From contig NZ_FWXW01000004.1 of assembly GCF_900176335.1 (NCBI RefSeq), positions 284,714-348,713 on the forward strand: a stretch of DNA of 64,000 nucleotides. Reading direction: 5' to 3'. Made by a program: the position numbers and the translations under genes. The notes below the pieces were generated by a model. That model saw nothing but the letters and a program-made list of their open reading frames with translations. It was not told where the DNA came from and searched no databases. Positions 33,538 through 42,838 of the stretch are shown here, piece by piece (within the stretch, counting starts at the first letter, position 1; every line of letters begins with the position of its first letter). The DNA is from Papillibacter cinnamivorans DSM 12816 (GTDB lineage Bacteria; Bacillota; Clostridia; Oscillospirales; Oscillospiraceae).

Positions 33538-36192
33538 ATGAAATTTGAAATATTGCATTCTAAGCTGATAAGGCCGGAGGTAAGCGCATCAACAATTGCC
33601 AGAATTGACCTGGGAAATAAGCTTCGTGACAATCGTCGCTCTGATGTCATACTCGTTTCTTCTTTTGCTGGTTCCGGGAAAACAACAGTCATAAGTGAAT
33701 GGATCGGCCGTTGCAAATACGAACACATTTGGTATTCGCTGGACAATTGGGATAATGATATACAACTGTTTTTTGCTTACCTGATAGAAGGAATGAAAGG
33801 ACTGGATAAGACTGTAGGAGACGACTTGCTTCAACTGTTGGAATCCGTCCAATCTGTGGGTTATCCCTCATTCATGCGTTCCATTATTACAAATCTTCAT
33901 CAGCTTAAGAGGGAATTTGTCCTGGTGCTTGACGATTATCATGTCATTGAAAACGATCAGATTGATTTTTTCCTTAACATGCTGATCGAGCATATGCCGC
34001 CGAGAATGAAACTGGTGATTATAACGCGGGAGGATCCCGCTTTCCCTCTGTCAAAGTATCGTTTAAGCAAGAGACTTCTGGAGATCCGAATTTCAGACCT
34101 CAGATTCACGAATGAAGAGGCAGAAGCTTTCCTATCCAAACAGCTTCAACGCGACATCGATGAGGAACACGTGGCGCTTTTTACGAAGCGAACAGAGGGC
34201 TGGGTCGCAGGGATACAGCTTGCCACGCTGTCTATGCAGGGCCTGGAGGACATAAACAGCTTTATTGAAAAATTGTCAGGGAGCCACAAATATATCATGG
34301 ATTACCTGATAGAAGAGGTGCTGGAAAAGCAAAGCGAAGAAGTGCAGAACTTTTTGCTGTTAACCTCACTGCTTGATTATTTCTCTTGCGATCTTTGTGA
34401 TTCGCTCCTGGATGCATGTCATGGTTCCAGCATGAGGACGATCGAATACTTGATGCATAGAAACATGTTCATCATACCAATGGATCAGGAAAGAAAATGG
34501 TATCGATACCATCATTTGTTCCGGGATCTCCTGAGCCAGCGATTACCTGGCTATATTCAGGAGACGGGAGGTTTGACAGTCGAGGAATTGCACCGCAGAG
34601 CCGGCAAATGGTTTGATTCTGTGAGCATGTCTACTGAAGCGATTCATCATTACCTGTCCGGCTCGTTTTATGATGAAGCTGCAAATATCATTGAATGCAG
34701 ATGGGCGGAGATGGATCTTCAGCTGCAGGCAAGTACATGGCTGGCAATGGCAAAGCAGTTACCTGCAGGCATGATTGAAAAGAGACCTGTTCTCGCGATG
34801 GGCTACGGCTGGGCGCTTATCGATACCGGGGATATCCAAGGAAGTAAAAAATGGCTGGAAGCAGCTGAAAGACTATATGCGTTGCATCAGGAAAATCCTG
34901 AAGAATATCCAGTTGCTGATTTAAAGCAATATGAACTGCTCCCGGCGACAGTTGCATCAGCGCATGCGTACGTTTCCGCCGCAACGGAAGATATTGAAGG
35001 TATTTTTTACCATGCCGAAGATGCATTGCGCAAGACTCCCCAGAATCAACCTATGAAAAGTGCTGTTATTGCAATGCTCCTGGGGGTGGCCCATTGGTCA
35101 TCCGGAGATCTTTTGGAAGCCGAGAAGATTACTGTCGATGCTCTGCATAGTTTCGGTAAAAACATAAATGATTTTACTTCCAACAGCTTCTATATGGTGC
35201 TTGGCGAATTATGTATTCAAATGGGCCGTTTGAAAGAGGCGAAGTCGATTTTTGATAAAACAATAGCGCGTATTGACTCCTCCGGCAGGGTCCAGCCAGT
35301 ATTAGCGAGTTTATACTTGGGGCTGGCAAATATCGCTTATCTTGAAGGGAATAATCAGGGGGTATATGACCTCCTTAAAATAAGCAAGGAATATGGGCAA
35401 ATGTATGCGCTCATAGACTGGAAATATAAGTATTATCTGCTCTTTGCCAAGCTTTATTTAAGCCAGGGCCTTTTTGACAGGGCCCTTGAAAGTCTTACAG
35501 AAAGCAAGAGTGAGTACATCATGAATCCGCTTCCGGATTATCTCTCACTTGAAGATATGGAGAGCTATATCCTTTTTAGAAGCGGACACGGTATGACGGA
35601 AACAGACTTATATAAAACATCAGATTCTTTTGACCCCGATCATATCCCGTATCTCCGCGAATTCGCCGCGGCGTTCCAAGTCGAGCAAATTCTGAATCAA
35701 AAAGCAGATAATGACATGTTAAAAAGAGCGGCGGGGATCTGTAACGGCCTAGTTGCCAGTGCAAAAACACAGAAAAGGAACGGCCACCTTATTCATTACC
35801 TGGTTCTTGCGAGCAAAGTGCAGGAGGCGTTGGGGCAGAATCAGATACGACAGTCATTTTATGACGAAGCAGTTGCTTTGGCAAAAGAGGATAACTATTA
35901 CAGGCCATTTATCGATCATCTTCCGCAGGATGCAGAAGCTAAGCTTCCCAAGGATGACTTACAACCCCTCAGGAAGGAATCGGCCAATCAAAAACTCATT
36001 GAGCCGCTGACAATAAGGGAGCTTGAGGTTCTTGGCCTGATCGTCGAAGGCCTGTCAAATCAGGAAATCTCAAACCGGCTGTTCCTCGCATTGAGCACGG
36101 TGAAAGGATATAATCAAACTATTTATGAAAAGCTGGATGTCAGGAGAAGAACGGAAGCGGTAGCAAAGGCCGGAGCGCTCGGCCTCGTATAA
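33538..36192 (+). CDS. MalT/LuxR-type ATPase transcriptional regulator (inter-module)
   Basis: 884 residues. Walker A is SSFAGSGKTTVISEW (about 42-56) and Walker B is FVLVLDDYHVI. RTEGWVAGIQLATLSM is the MalT-family sensor helix; RYHHLFRDLLSQRL opens the TPR-like region. The C-terminal helix-turn-helix is LTIRELEVLGLIVEGLSNQEISNRLFLALSTVKGY. It is closer to classical MalT-like proteins than to the two module regulators. The start at 33538 has GGAG 10 bases upstream. It is followed by tandem operator-like repeats and a run of small genes on the same strand that it probably activates. Confidence 0.88.
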   Translation: MKFEILHSKLIRPEVSASTIARIDLGNKLRDNRRSDVILVSSFAGSGKTTVISEWIGRCKYEHIWYSLDNWDNDIQLFFAYLIEGMKGLDKTVGDDLLQLLESVQSVGYPSFMRSIITNLHQLKREFVLVLDDYHVIENDQIDFFLNMLIEHMPPRMKLVIITREDPAFPLSKYRLSKRLLEIRISDLRFTNEEAEAFLSKQLQRDIDEEHVALFTKRTEGWVAGIQLATLSMQGLEDINSFIEKLSGSHKYIMDYLIEEVLEKQSEEVQNFLLLTSLLDYFSCDLCDSLLDACHGSSMRTIEYLMHRNMFIIPMDQERKWYRYHHLFRDLLSQRLPGYIQETGGLTVEELHRRAGKWFDSVSMSTEAIHHYLSGSFYDEAANIIECRWAEMDLQLQASTWLAMAKQLPAGMIEKRPVLAMGYGWALIDTGDIQGSKKWLEAAERLYALHQENPEEYPVADLKQYELLPATVASAHAYVSAATEDIEGIFYHAEDALRKTPQNQPMKSAVIAMLLGVAHWSSGDLLEAEKITVDALHSFGKNINDFTSNSFYMVLGELCIQMGRLKEAKSIFDKTIARIDSSGRVQPVLASLYLGLANIAYLEGNNQGVYDLLKISKEYGQMYALIDWKYKYYLLFAKLYLSQGLFDRALESLTESKSEYIMNPLPDYLSLEDMESYILFRSGHGMTETDLYKTSDSFDPDHIPYLREFAAAFQVEQILNQKADNDMLKRAAGICNGLVASAKTQKRNGHLIHYLVLASKVQEALGQNQIRQSFYDEAVALAKEDNYYRPFIDHLPQDAEAKLPKDDLQPLRKESANQKLIEPLTIRELEVLGLIVEGLSNQEISNRLFLALSTVKGYNQTIYEKLDVRRRTEAVAKAGALGLV

Positions 36193-36210
36193 CTTGCCAG
36201 ATGGATTTAT

Positions 36211-36262
36211 CCTACTTTAGTAGGTGCTGAAACCTCCTTAAGTAGGTGTTGAAACCTCCTAG
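36211..36262 (+). promoter_or_regulatory. Tandem operator-like repeats before the small-gene cluster
   Basis: A perfect palindrome CCTACTTTAGTAGG (36211-36224) runs into two head-to-tail 22-base repeats (36219-36240 and 36241-36262). Each holds AGTAGGTG, then (C/T)TGA, then AACCTCCT. They lie 52-95 bases upstream of the next ATG, where activator sites for a MalT-like protein would be. The ribosome site TTAGGAGGTT (36301-36310) is the inverse of AACCTCCT(A), so a longer transcript could fold and mask it. Confidence 0.6.
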
Positions 36263-36313
36263 CCTTATGTATTCTAAGAGTGTGCTTAGAAAACTTGAGG
36301 TTAGGAGGTTTTT

Positions 36314-36547
36314 ATGATTAGAGATACTGAATCTAATGGAATCTACCAGATCAGAGTTGGGGGTCACTTGGGCGCTCAATGGGCAGATTGGTTTGAGGGA
36401 TTAACCGTGACTTTGGAGGATAACGGGGATACGCTTTTAACCGGTTCCGTTAAAGATCAGGCCACGCTGCATGGACTGATCAAAAAAGTGCGCGACCTGG
36501 GAATGCCGCTCATCTCAGTTACTCGTATGAAATCCAATCAAGAATGA
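36314..36547 (+). CDS. Small conserved protein next to a MalT-like regulator
   Basis: 77 residues, soluble and mildly acidic: YQIRVGGHLGAQWADWFEGLTV, then a GDTLLTGSVKDQATLHGLIKKVRDLGMPLISV core. I recognise this as a small protein often placed beside MalT-like regulators in Firmicutes and Chloroflexi. Its function is not established. The fold suggestion is a short alpha/beta sensor or antagonist domain (inference). AGGAGG lies 6 bases before the ATG, immediately downstream of the tandem repeats. Confidence 0.75.
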   Translation: MIRDTESNGIYQIRVGGHLGAQWADWFEGLTVTLEDNGDTLLTGSVKDQATLHGLIKKVRDLGMPLISVTRMKSNQE

Positions 36548-36613
36548 TTGTTTGGCTCGGGATCGTCATGCTGCGAAAAACTTATTCAATAAATCTGAAG
36601 GAAGGTATTTTAA

Positions 36614-37315
36614 ATGACTCCAAATAAAAAAACGGCAAGACTGGCGGGACTTTGTTTCTTATTCATGGTGGTTTTCGGATTAGCTGCGGAATTGTTCTTC
36701 AGGCAGAAGCTTTTTTTACCGAATGATTTGGCTTCAACAATTAACAATATTACGGCGAATGAACCTCTGTACCGCCTTGGAATCGTCAGCGATATGCTCA
36801 TGGCATTGTTCTATTTGTTCACGGCCGTCATGCTGTATAAGCTGTTGGTTTCGGTCAACAAAGGCCTCTCGGCTCTGATGGTGATATTCGCCGCCGCCGG
36901 CAGCGTCCTGCTCCTGGCTAACATCCTGAACGAAATTGCGCCTGTGTATATCCTGGCCGGCGAAGGTTATGCCGGCGCGCTGGACCCGATGCTCCGGCAA
37001 TCTTTGGCGCTGACCTTTTTCGGACTTTACGAACACGGATATATGATCGGTCAGGTGTTCTTCGCATTGTGGGTATTGCCGCTTGGTATGCTGATTTACA
37101 GATCCGGCGCAATTCCGAAATTTCTTGGGATTCTTTTTATTGTCGAGACAATATGTGGGTTGGCGGCAGTATTTGTACATTTCATACTTTCAAACACGTC
37201 GATGGAAACCGTACTTTTATGCCCGGGGACAGCCGCAGAACTGCTGTTTATGTTTTGGCTGCTGATCTGGGGCGTAAAGAAATCAAAAATGACGGCGCCT
37301 GTCAGCGAAAAGTAA
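36614..37315 (+). CDS. DUF4386-like integral membrane protein
   Basis: 233 residues with six or seven membrane segments. The opening (KKTARLAGLCFLFMVVFGLAAELFF) and a GYMIGQVFFALWVLPLGMLIYRSG segment are typical of the DUF4386 family. The family has no known biochemical role. GAAGG lies upstream of the ATG. It follows the small conserved gene by 66 bases and is part of the regulator-linked cluster. Confidence 0.78.
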   Translation: MTPNKKTARLAGLCFLFMVVFGLAAELFFRQKLFLPNDLASTINNITANEPLYRLGIVSDMLMALFYLFTAVMLYKLLVSVNKGLSALMVIFAAAGSVLLLANILNEIAPVYILAGEGYAGALDPMLRQSLALTFFGLYEHGYMIGQVFFALWVLPLGMLIYRSGAIPKFLGILFIVETICGLAAVFVHFILSNTSMETVLLCPGTAAELLFMFWLLIWGVKKSKMTAPVSEK

Positions 37316-37391
37316 GATTACCCTGGACATAGGTCTGATTGCGAATCCTTACGCAATCAGGAAAATTACTGTAAAAAGGAGTTGCGACAAA

Positions 37392-37790
37392 ATGTCAATT
37401 GTCAAGAAGCTCACGGAAAAAGACTTGAAAGCTCGGATTTCAACCTTATGGATCATTGTCCTGATAAATATTCTCGCCGCAGATGTTTTCACCTTCGTGC
37501 TGCCGGGTTCTGAAGACAAGATTCAGGTCACGCAGGTTATGATGCTGGCGTTTGCCGTTATACAGGAGATACCTATTGCTATGATCTACCTGAGCAGGAT
37601 ATTAAAAGAGCGCGTCAATCGCCGGGCAAACATCATTGCAAGCGTCATCACCATCGTTTACATTATTGCCGGCTGTTCTGTGACGCTGCACTATCTGTTC
37701 TTTGCGGTAATGGAAATCCTGGCAATGCTGCTCATTATCAAATATTCAAGGAAGCTGACAGAAGGCGCGGCTCAGCCGGTTGACAGGTAA
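37392..37790 (+). CDS. Four-helix membrane protein (DUF6326-like)
   Basis: 132 residues with four hydrophobic segments (LWIIVLINILAADVFTFVL, VMMLAFAVIQEIPIAMIYL, IIASVITIVYIIAGCSVTL, LFFAVMEILAMLLIIKY). It resembles DUF6326 proteins, which commonly accompany DUF4386 genes. Function unknown. AAGGAG precedes the ATG at 37392. Confidence 0.72.
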   Translation: MSIVKKLTEKDLKARISTLWIIVLINILAADVFTFVLPGSEDKIQVTQVMMLAFAVIQEIPIAMIYLSRILKERVNRRANIIASVITIVYIIAGCSVTLHYLFFAVMEILAMLLIIKYSRKLTEGAAQPVDR

Positions 37791-37920
37791 TACGGCAAAC
37801 AATAATTCCAATCGAGGCGAGCAAGCGTTCCCCGCCGCTTTAGCTCGCCTCCCCAATGGCCGACATCCTCGGGGCCAGCAGCGGCGAAGCATTCAACCGC
37901 GAGGTGAAAGGAGAAGGAAA

Positions 37921-38421
37921 ATGAAAGCGATCGTCGTTGTCAGCTCTTATCATCACAAGAATACAGAAAAGGTCGCAGAGCGCATCGCGGAAATTCTGGA
38001 CGCCGGCGTCACGCCGCCGGAGCTCATGGAACCAGGCTCTCTCGTCGCATATGATCTCGTCGGTTTCGGCTCCGGCATCTATGATGGCAAGCACCATAAG
38101 AGACTTCTGGCGCTGGCGGACAAATTGCCCCGAGCAAACGGAACGAAAGCCTTCCTTTTCTCCACTGATGGCATGCCCCGCGCCGTGGTGAAAGACGAGG
38201 TCATGTTACAGAATAAGATGTTCAAAGACCATGCGGTCCTCCGCGAAAAACTGCGCGTCGAAGGCTACGAAATCGTCGGTGAATTCGGCTGTGCGGGATT
38301 CAATACGAACAGCTTCCTCAAGCTGTTCGGGGGAATCAACAAAGGCCGGCCTGACGACCGCGATCTCGCGCAGGCGGCGGAGTTTGCTCTGAGACTGAAA
38401 AACATAATGACAACAAAATAA
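37921..38421 (+). CDS. Flavodoxin-like protein
   Basis: 166 residues. The N-terminal strand IVVVSSYHHKNTEKVAERIA takes the place of the FMN phosphate loop (T/S-x-T-x-N-T in typical flavodoxins). GFGSGIYDGKHHKRLLAL supplies the second flavin loop and FLFSTDG the third. Probably binds FMN and acts in electron transfer; related proteins accompany DUF4386/DUF6326 genes. The ATG at 37921 has AAGGAGAAGGA upstream; the longer frame beginning at 37780 has no ribosome site and would overlap the previous gene. Confidence 0.82.
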   Translation: MKAIVVVSSYHHKNTEKVAERIAEILDAGVTPPELMEPGSLVAYDLVGFGSGIYDGKHHKRLLALADKLPRANGTKAFLFSTDGMPRAVVKDEVMLQNKMFKDHAVLREKLRVEGYEIVGEFGCAGFNTNSFLKLFGGINKGRPDDRDLAQAAEFALRLKNIMTTK

Positions 38422-38536
38422 ACGAATTTATACCGTTATGAATAAAGCTGAAATGTTAAGAGAAATACTGTACGCATATATTTTGTATAACAAAGAAGAT
38501 TTCGGCGTTCCCGGAGAGTAAGGCAGGAGATAATTT

Positions 38537-38941
38537 ATGGGGAAACTGACAAACATACTAATAATGATGGGGAGTATCGTTTCAACCGGGTTTGGAGTGT
38601 GGCACCTGTTTGTCCCCGGAATATGGAATTGGTATTCATATATTGACAGCAGCGCAAAAGAATTGATTCTTGCTGTTAGGGCATTAAATGTATTCTTTTC
38701 CTTATCGCTTATTTTGTTCGGAATCGCTAACATGCTTCTTGCCTATGGCAGCAGCTCAAACAGATACTCGATGATGGTTGTTCTGAGTGCAACATGTGCT
38801 TTATGGCTGACAAGAATAATCTTTCAGATCGTCTATCCGCAGGGTACAATGAATCCTTTTCTGCAATATGGCATGCTGGCAATATTTATTGGGGTGTTTT
38901 TGTGTTACTTTATTTCGCTTTGCAGGATAATTGTAAAATAG
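38537..38941 (+). CDS. Small four-helix membrane protein, unknown
   Basis: 134 residues, four membrane segments (ILIMMGSIVSTGFGVWHLF, VFFSLSLILFGIANMLLAY, MVVLSATCALWLTRIIF, GMLAIFIGVFLCYFISL). GFGVWHLFVPGIWNWYSYI looks like a small DUF-type membrane family but I cannot name it. AGGAG lies upstream. It is the last gene of the plus-strand cluster before module B. Confidence 0.7.
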   Translation: MGKLTNILIMMGSIVSTGFGVWHLFVPGIWNWYSYIDSSAKELILAVRALNVFFSLSLILFGIANMLLAYGSSSNRYSMMVVLSATCALWLTRIIFQIVYPQGTMNPFLQYGMLAIFIGVFLCYFISLCRIIVK

Positions 38942-39227
38942 AATTATTACTGATAAACAGGAATCCACAAAAACACGAGCGCAGTAATAAACGTAAGTGT
39001 CAAATAACGTCACCTGCCAAGCTCAAATGCAATCATAGCCATTGGTTTATTATGTGACCTGTACTTAATCATTGTACTGAGAAACAGCGCAAGAATGCAA
39101 ATGAACACTGTGTTTACCCATCAAACGGAAAACGCATGAAACAAACGAAAAAAATCAAAAATGTATGCACCTCAAACGGAAGTCCGAGGGTGGGCGCATT
39201 TTGTATCCAACCCGTGTCTTTTGCCAA

Positions 39228-39275
39228 CAGTCAAACCCCTGTAGTTTCAATGACTACAGGAGTTTGACTGTTTTT
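39228..39275 (+). terminator. Terminator between the small-gene cluster and module B
   Basis: 18-bp stem with one mismatch (39228-39245 with 39253-39270, loop TTCAATG), followed by TTTTTATT on the plus strand. Loop and upper stem match the hairpin at 24832-24874. The remainder of 38942-39287 shows no gene. Confidence 0.8.
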
Positions 39276-39287
39276 ATTATTTCAGCA

Positions 39288-42200
39288 TCAGCTGATAGCG
39301 ATTTCAATAAATCTTTGCAGCATGGCCGCCGCTTCTGCGCGGGTGGCGGAGCTTTGTGGGTTCAGATTGCCGTTGTCATCTCCATTTATTATGCCCGAGC
39401 CGCAGGCCCACTGAAGGGCGGAATAAGCATAATCGGAAATATCAAACGCGTCGTTATAGGAGAGGATATTCGTGTCCTCGCCGACGGAAACGTCGTATCC
39501 CATATACTGCGCGTAACGGTACAGCATTACGGCAAGCTGTTCGCGGGTGATTGCGATGCCGGGACCAAAGAGGTCGTTACCTATACCGCCTGTTATGTCG
39601 TTTTCATAGGCCCACGCCGCGGAATTTTCATACCACGCGCCGGAAGGTACGTCAGAAAAAGTATTCGTATAACTGCCGGTATCGCCGCTCATTCGGTACA
39701 GGATGGCGACGAACATTCCGCGTGTCAGCGTGCTGTTCGGTGCAAACATACCGCCTCCCGTCCCTTTCATCAGGCCGTTTTCATAGACGTACAGGACATT
39801 TTCATAGAACCAGTCGTCCGCAGTGACGTCTGTGAACGGATTGACTATGGCTTTTGTGAACGAAGCCGTTATGGTGTGCGCCTTTTTCACGTTCTCAAAG
39901 GTATAACCGGACACCGCACCGACGGAAACACCGTCCACCAGAACATCTTCGATCTTATAGCCCTCTTCGGCGACGATGGCATAGGTTTTGTCGTTGCCAT
40001 AAGCGACGGATGCACGCCCCGAGGGGCTGATGCTGCCGCCCGCTCCCGCCGTGGCTGTAATGGTATAATGGGTGACGGAGACAGAGAACGCAGGGTTTAC
40101 CGTCAGGTCCACAGCGGAAAAGGCGCTGGCGTAGTCGGTTTCGTAATCGCCGTTATACTGCTCGGAGAATACCTTCAGGCTATAGTTACCTTCCGCAAGA
40201 CCGGATGGGATGCTGATATTCACCGTACCGTTTGTACCGGTCGGCTGCGCGATTCTGCCGTAGTAAAGGATATTACCGTCTGATTTGACGATCATGGCGG
40301 AGATGTATTCGCTCGGCGCGGTGGCGCCGTCATAAACGGTCGCACCCGTATAATGCAGTGTGACAGTGTCGCCGGGCGTCAAGGTTGCAGCGGTTTCCGA
40401 TACATCAAAGCTCCTGCCGGTGTCCAAAAGCGTCAGTTTCCACGCCATGGACGTGCCGGTCAAAACAGTCGTCAGGCCGCTCTCCATGCCAGCTGCGGAT
40501 TTGCCGCCTGCGGCGGCGGACGCGAACAGAACTGCGTTCTGATTTAAATTGAAAGCGGGACGGACGCCTTCATGGCTGTCCATGGTGCCGTCACCAACGG
40601 AGCCATCATCGTTTACACCGTCGCCAAAGACTTCAGTAAAAATGTTGCCGGTTTCGTCAACGGCGCCCACAGAATCTCCGGGGCTCCCAAGAGGCGAGCG
40701 CAGCCACCACAAATAGGGGGTTGAAGCCGACGAGAGCAAAGATGCTATTCTATCTTGATCCAATAAAAAACCGTAAGAAGGATTCGCTGCTTCTTCAGCC
40801 GAAAGGAAAAATAAAGGATCGCCTGACAGGACCGCGCTGCTGAAAACATCAGTTGCTGCATCTGTCTTCGTCGTGGCCGCGACGGCTGCTTGTTCGACAG
40901 GGTCAAAATGATTGCTGTATAGATTGATGCACCAGCTCTGCGCGTCGCTGCCCTGCCATGCGTTACTTAAACCATTGCTGTCAAAATCCACGTAGGAAGC
41001 CAATATATCTTCCGCCAGCAGAAACATGGCGTCTTCGTTATCGACCGGGTTGCTTCCGTCGCTGAGGGAATCACCCGTTCCCGTGGCGTTTCCGGCGTCC
41101 GCATCAAGCACCCGCCACAGAATCGGCGTTGGGTTGTCGATGCTGTCATTCGTTGCGTCGTATTCGCCGTAATATACCCAATTCGATGCGCCGCCGGAAA
41201 TGCCGTCCGTATGAAGCGTTATGAAAGGTCCGGCCACCGAGAAGGAAGACGTCTGAACCGTTTGGCTCATGGAGTCTGAAAAGCGCAGGGCATAGCTTCC
41301 CGCAGCAAGGCCTGTATCGGGGGCGACAAGATAAGAAAGGGATTCGCTCCCCGGCAGAATGTATCCGTACTGCCCGATGAGGTCCGAGGCAGTGGAACTG
41401 ACGGAAAATAAGGCGCTTGACGACGGCGTGATCTGCACCGGCGCGAGCAGGTTGCTTTCATATCCGACGGTGACGGTTTGCGCCTGTATGGCGTCATACC
41501 CCAAGTCCGCGCTGCCGAAGTCGGCAAATACTGCTGCCGAGAGCGAGGGCCTATCCGTGGAAGTGTCCAGCGTTATAGCGCCGCCTGTTTGGCTGATCGT
41601 TCCTGTGATCCCATCGCCGGTGGCTTTGTCGGAATAGACACAGACGGTATTCCCATTGCCGTTCACCCCATATCTGCCGGTGATCTCTCCGTCATTATTG
41701 AGCGAGCAGGCCGGTTCAAGGAGTACACCTGATCCGAGGGCACTGGCGGCGTCGGCGCCGCCGGAAATGCTGCCGCTGTTACATATACTGCCAGATTTAC
41801 CATAAGCACCGGCGCCACCTTGAAGGCTGCCATCGCCGCCGCTGATCACAGCGTCAGGGCCGATGCTCGCCGATGGGTTTGACAAATATAACAGTATGCC
41901 GTAGCCGCCGCTGCCGCCGCTGCCGCCCGTGACGCTGCCGCCCAGCATGTTCATCGTTCCATAAACAGCGACGCCGTCGCCGCCGAATGCGTAGCCGCCG
42001 CTGCCGCCTGTGACGCTGCCGCCCAGCATGTTCATCGTTCCATAAACAGCGACGCCGTCGCCGCCACTGTAGTCACCGCCGTTTCCGCCTGTAATTCCGC
42101 CGGCGCCTACGCTATCCAGCAGTGTCAGCGTATATCCGGAGGAAACGGAAAGCGCAGGGACGTCTTCGTTACCATATGTCCCTACGGCCCCGGACAAAAC

Positions 42201-42470
42201 ATGGCCGTTTAAATCAAGGATCATGTCCGTTGCAACAACAAGTTCCGCCGCCAGCGTGAGGTCTGCCTTGAGTTTAACCGTGTCGTCCGTCGTCGCCGTC
42301 GCCGACCATTCCCAGTTGCCGGTTCCAAGCGCAGCATCGAGCACGGCTTGGTCGAGGCTGCTCACGGTGCCGCCGGGGACCGTTACCACAGCCGCCAGCG
42401 CCACCGGCGGTAACAGCGTCAGCAGCAGCGCCGCGCAGATAAGCAGGCTCGACAAACGCTTCGTTTTCAT
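39288..42470 (-). CDS. Giant SLH-domain surface protein (module B)
   Basis: 1060 residues. The signal peptide ends PPVALAA. An N-terminal glycine-rich region includes two nearly identical 27-residue repeats (GDGVAVYGTMNMLGGSVTGG core). A DUF6273-like domain lies in the middle (LWWLRSPLGSPGD and EGVRPAFNLN), followed by an InlB-type bacterial repeat (TITATAGAGGSISPSGRASV). Three C-terminal SLH repeats follow (FTDVTADDWFYENV, FSDVPSGAWYENSA, and a third ending SSATRAEAAAMLQRF). It is wall-anchored and probably adhesive or structural. The start at 42470 has a GGGGG ribosome site. It is preceded by a DUF2442-like gene, as in module A. Confidence 0.85.
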   Translation of the reverse strand: MKTKRLSSLLICAALLLTLLPPVALAAVVTVPGGTVSSLDQAVLDAALGTGNWEWSATATTDDTVKLKADLTLAAELVVATDMILDLNGHVLSGAVGTYGNEDVPALSVSSGYTLTLLDSVGAGGITGGNGGDYSGGDGVAVYGTMNMLGGSVTGGSGGYAFGGDGVAVYGTMNMLGGSVTGGSGGSGGYGILLYLSNPSASIGPDAVISGGDGSLQGGAGAYGKSGSICNSGSISGGADAASALGSGVLLEPACSLNNDGEITGRYGVNGNGNTVCVYSDKATGDGITGTISQTGGAITLDTSTDRPSLSAAVFADFGSADLGYDAIQAQTVTVGYESNLLAPVQITPSSSALFSVSSTASDLIGQYGYILPGSESLSYLVAPDTGLAAGSYALRFSDSMSQTVQTSSFSVAGPFITLHTDGISGGASNWVYYGEYDATNDSIDNPTPILWRVLDADAGNATGTGDSLSDGSNPVDNEDAMFLLAEDILASYVDFDSNGLSNAWQGSDAQSWCINLYSNHFDPVEQAAVAATTKTDAATDVFSSAVLSGDPLFFLSAEEAANPSYGFLLDQDRIASLLSSASTPYLWWLRSPLGSPGDSVGAVDETGNIFTEVFGDGVNDDGSVGDGTMDSHEGVRPAFNLNQNAVLFASAAAGGKSAAGMESGLTTVLTGTSMAWKLTLLDTGRSFDVSETAATLTPGDTVTLHYTGATVYDGATAPSEYISAMIVKSDGNILYYGRIAQPTGTNGTVNISIPSGLAEGNYSLKVFSEQYNGDYETDYASAFSAVDLTVNPAFSVSVTHYTITATAGAGGSISPSGRASVAYGNDKTYAIVAEEGYKIEDVLVDGVSVGAVSGYTFENVKKAHTITASFTKAIVNPFTDVTADDWFYENVLYVYENGLMKGTGGGMFAPNSTLTRGMFVAILYRMSGDTGSYTNTFSDVPSGAWYENSAAWAYENDITGGIGNDLFGPGIAITREQLAVMLYRYAQYMGYDVSVGEDTNILSYNDAFDISDYAYSALQWACGSGIINGDDNGNLNPQSSATRAEAAAMLQRFIEIAIS
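41929..42065 (-). repeat. 81-base tandem repeat inside the giant SLH gene
   Basis: Bases 41929-41984 recur almost identically at 42010-42065, an 81-base period encoding two copies of a 27-residue unit. Such a repeat can gain or lose copies without breaking the frame. Confidence 0.8.
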
Positions 42471-42505
42471 TCGGATTCCCCCTACATAATAATAATTTAA
42501 GGACA

Positions 42506-42742
42506 TCACCCCAACAACGCGGCATCCATCAGCTCGTTTACGCTTAGCTTCACCTGCCCGCCGCCCCAGATCACGTGATTTCCGTCGGTCACGGCGGTCA
42601 TAAAAACTCCATCATCCTTCAGATCCGCGTATTTGATGGTGTTCAGCTTGACGGAAAGATCGACCGTTACGGTGCTGCCGCTTTCCATCTCCATAAACAG
42701 CCGGTGATTCTTCATGGGAACCACCGCTTTGATATAACTCAT
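42506..42742 (-). CDS. Small DUF2442-like protein (module B)
   Basis: 78 residues, paralogous to the 29912 protein: YIKAVVPMKNHRLFMEMESGSTVTVDL, KLNTIKYADLKDDGVF and a terminal VKLSVNELMDAAL. GGGGGTGG lies before the ATG. It sits 35 bases upstream of the giant SLH gene and downstream of the module regulator, so the order regulator / DUF2442-like / surface protein is conserved. A role as regulatory partner is a guess from position only. Confidence 0.75.
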   Translation of the reverse strand: MSYIKAVVPMKNHRLFMEMESGSTVTVDLSVKLNTIKYADLKDDGVFMTAVTDGNHVIWGGGQVKLSVNELMDAALLG

Positions 42743-42770
42743 ATATCCACCCCCTCACAATACAAAAATT

Positions 42771-42795
42771 CCATCCTACAGACATTGTAGGATGG
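42771..42795 (-). promoter_or_regulatory. Inverted repeat before the DUF2442-like gene of module B
   Basis: Perfect 10-bp arms CCATCCTACA/TGTAGGATGG (42771-42780 and 42786-42795, 5-base loop), 29 bases upstream of the start codon. It occupies the same place as the 30164-30202 hairpin in module A. The GTAGG half-site resembles that of the 36211 palindrome. Confidence 0.55.
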
Positions 42796-42838
42796 GATTA
42801 AAATCTGCGCATCGTCCGAATGGACAATTTTGCTTATC

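Noticed and set aside
38438..38521. 27-codon frame between the flavodoxin gene and the next membrane protein
   Set aside because: No ribosome site, and it ends inside the next gene's ribosome-binding region; too short to support.
39165..40283. Plus-strand frame of 372 codons opposite the giant SLH gene
   Set aside because: It mirrors a real gene with signal peptide, SLH repeats and ribosome site, and its own translation has no recognisable domain.
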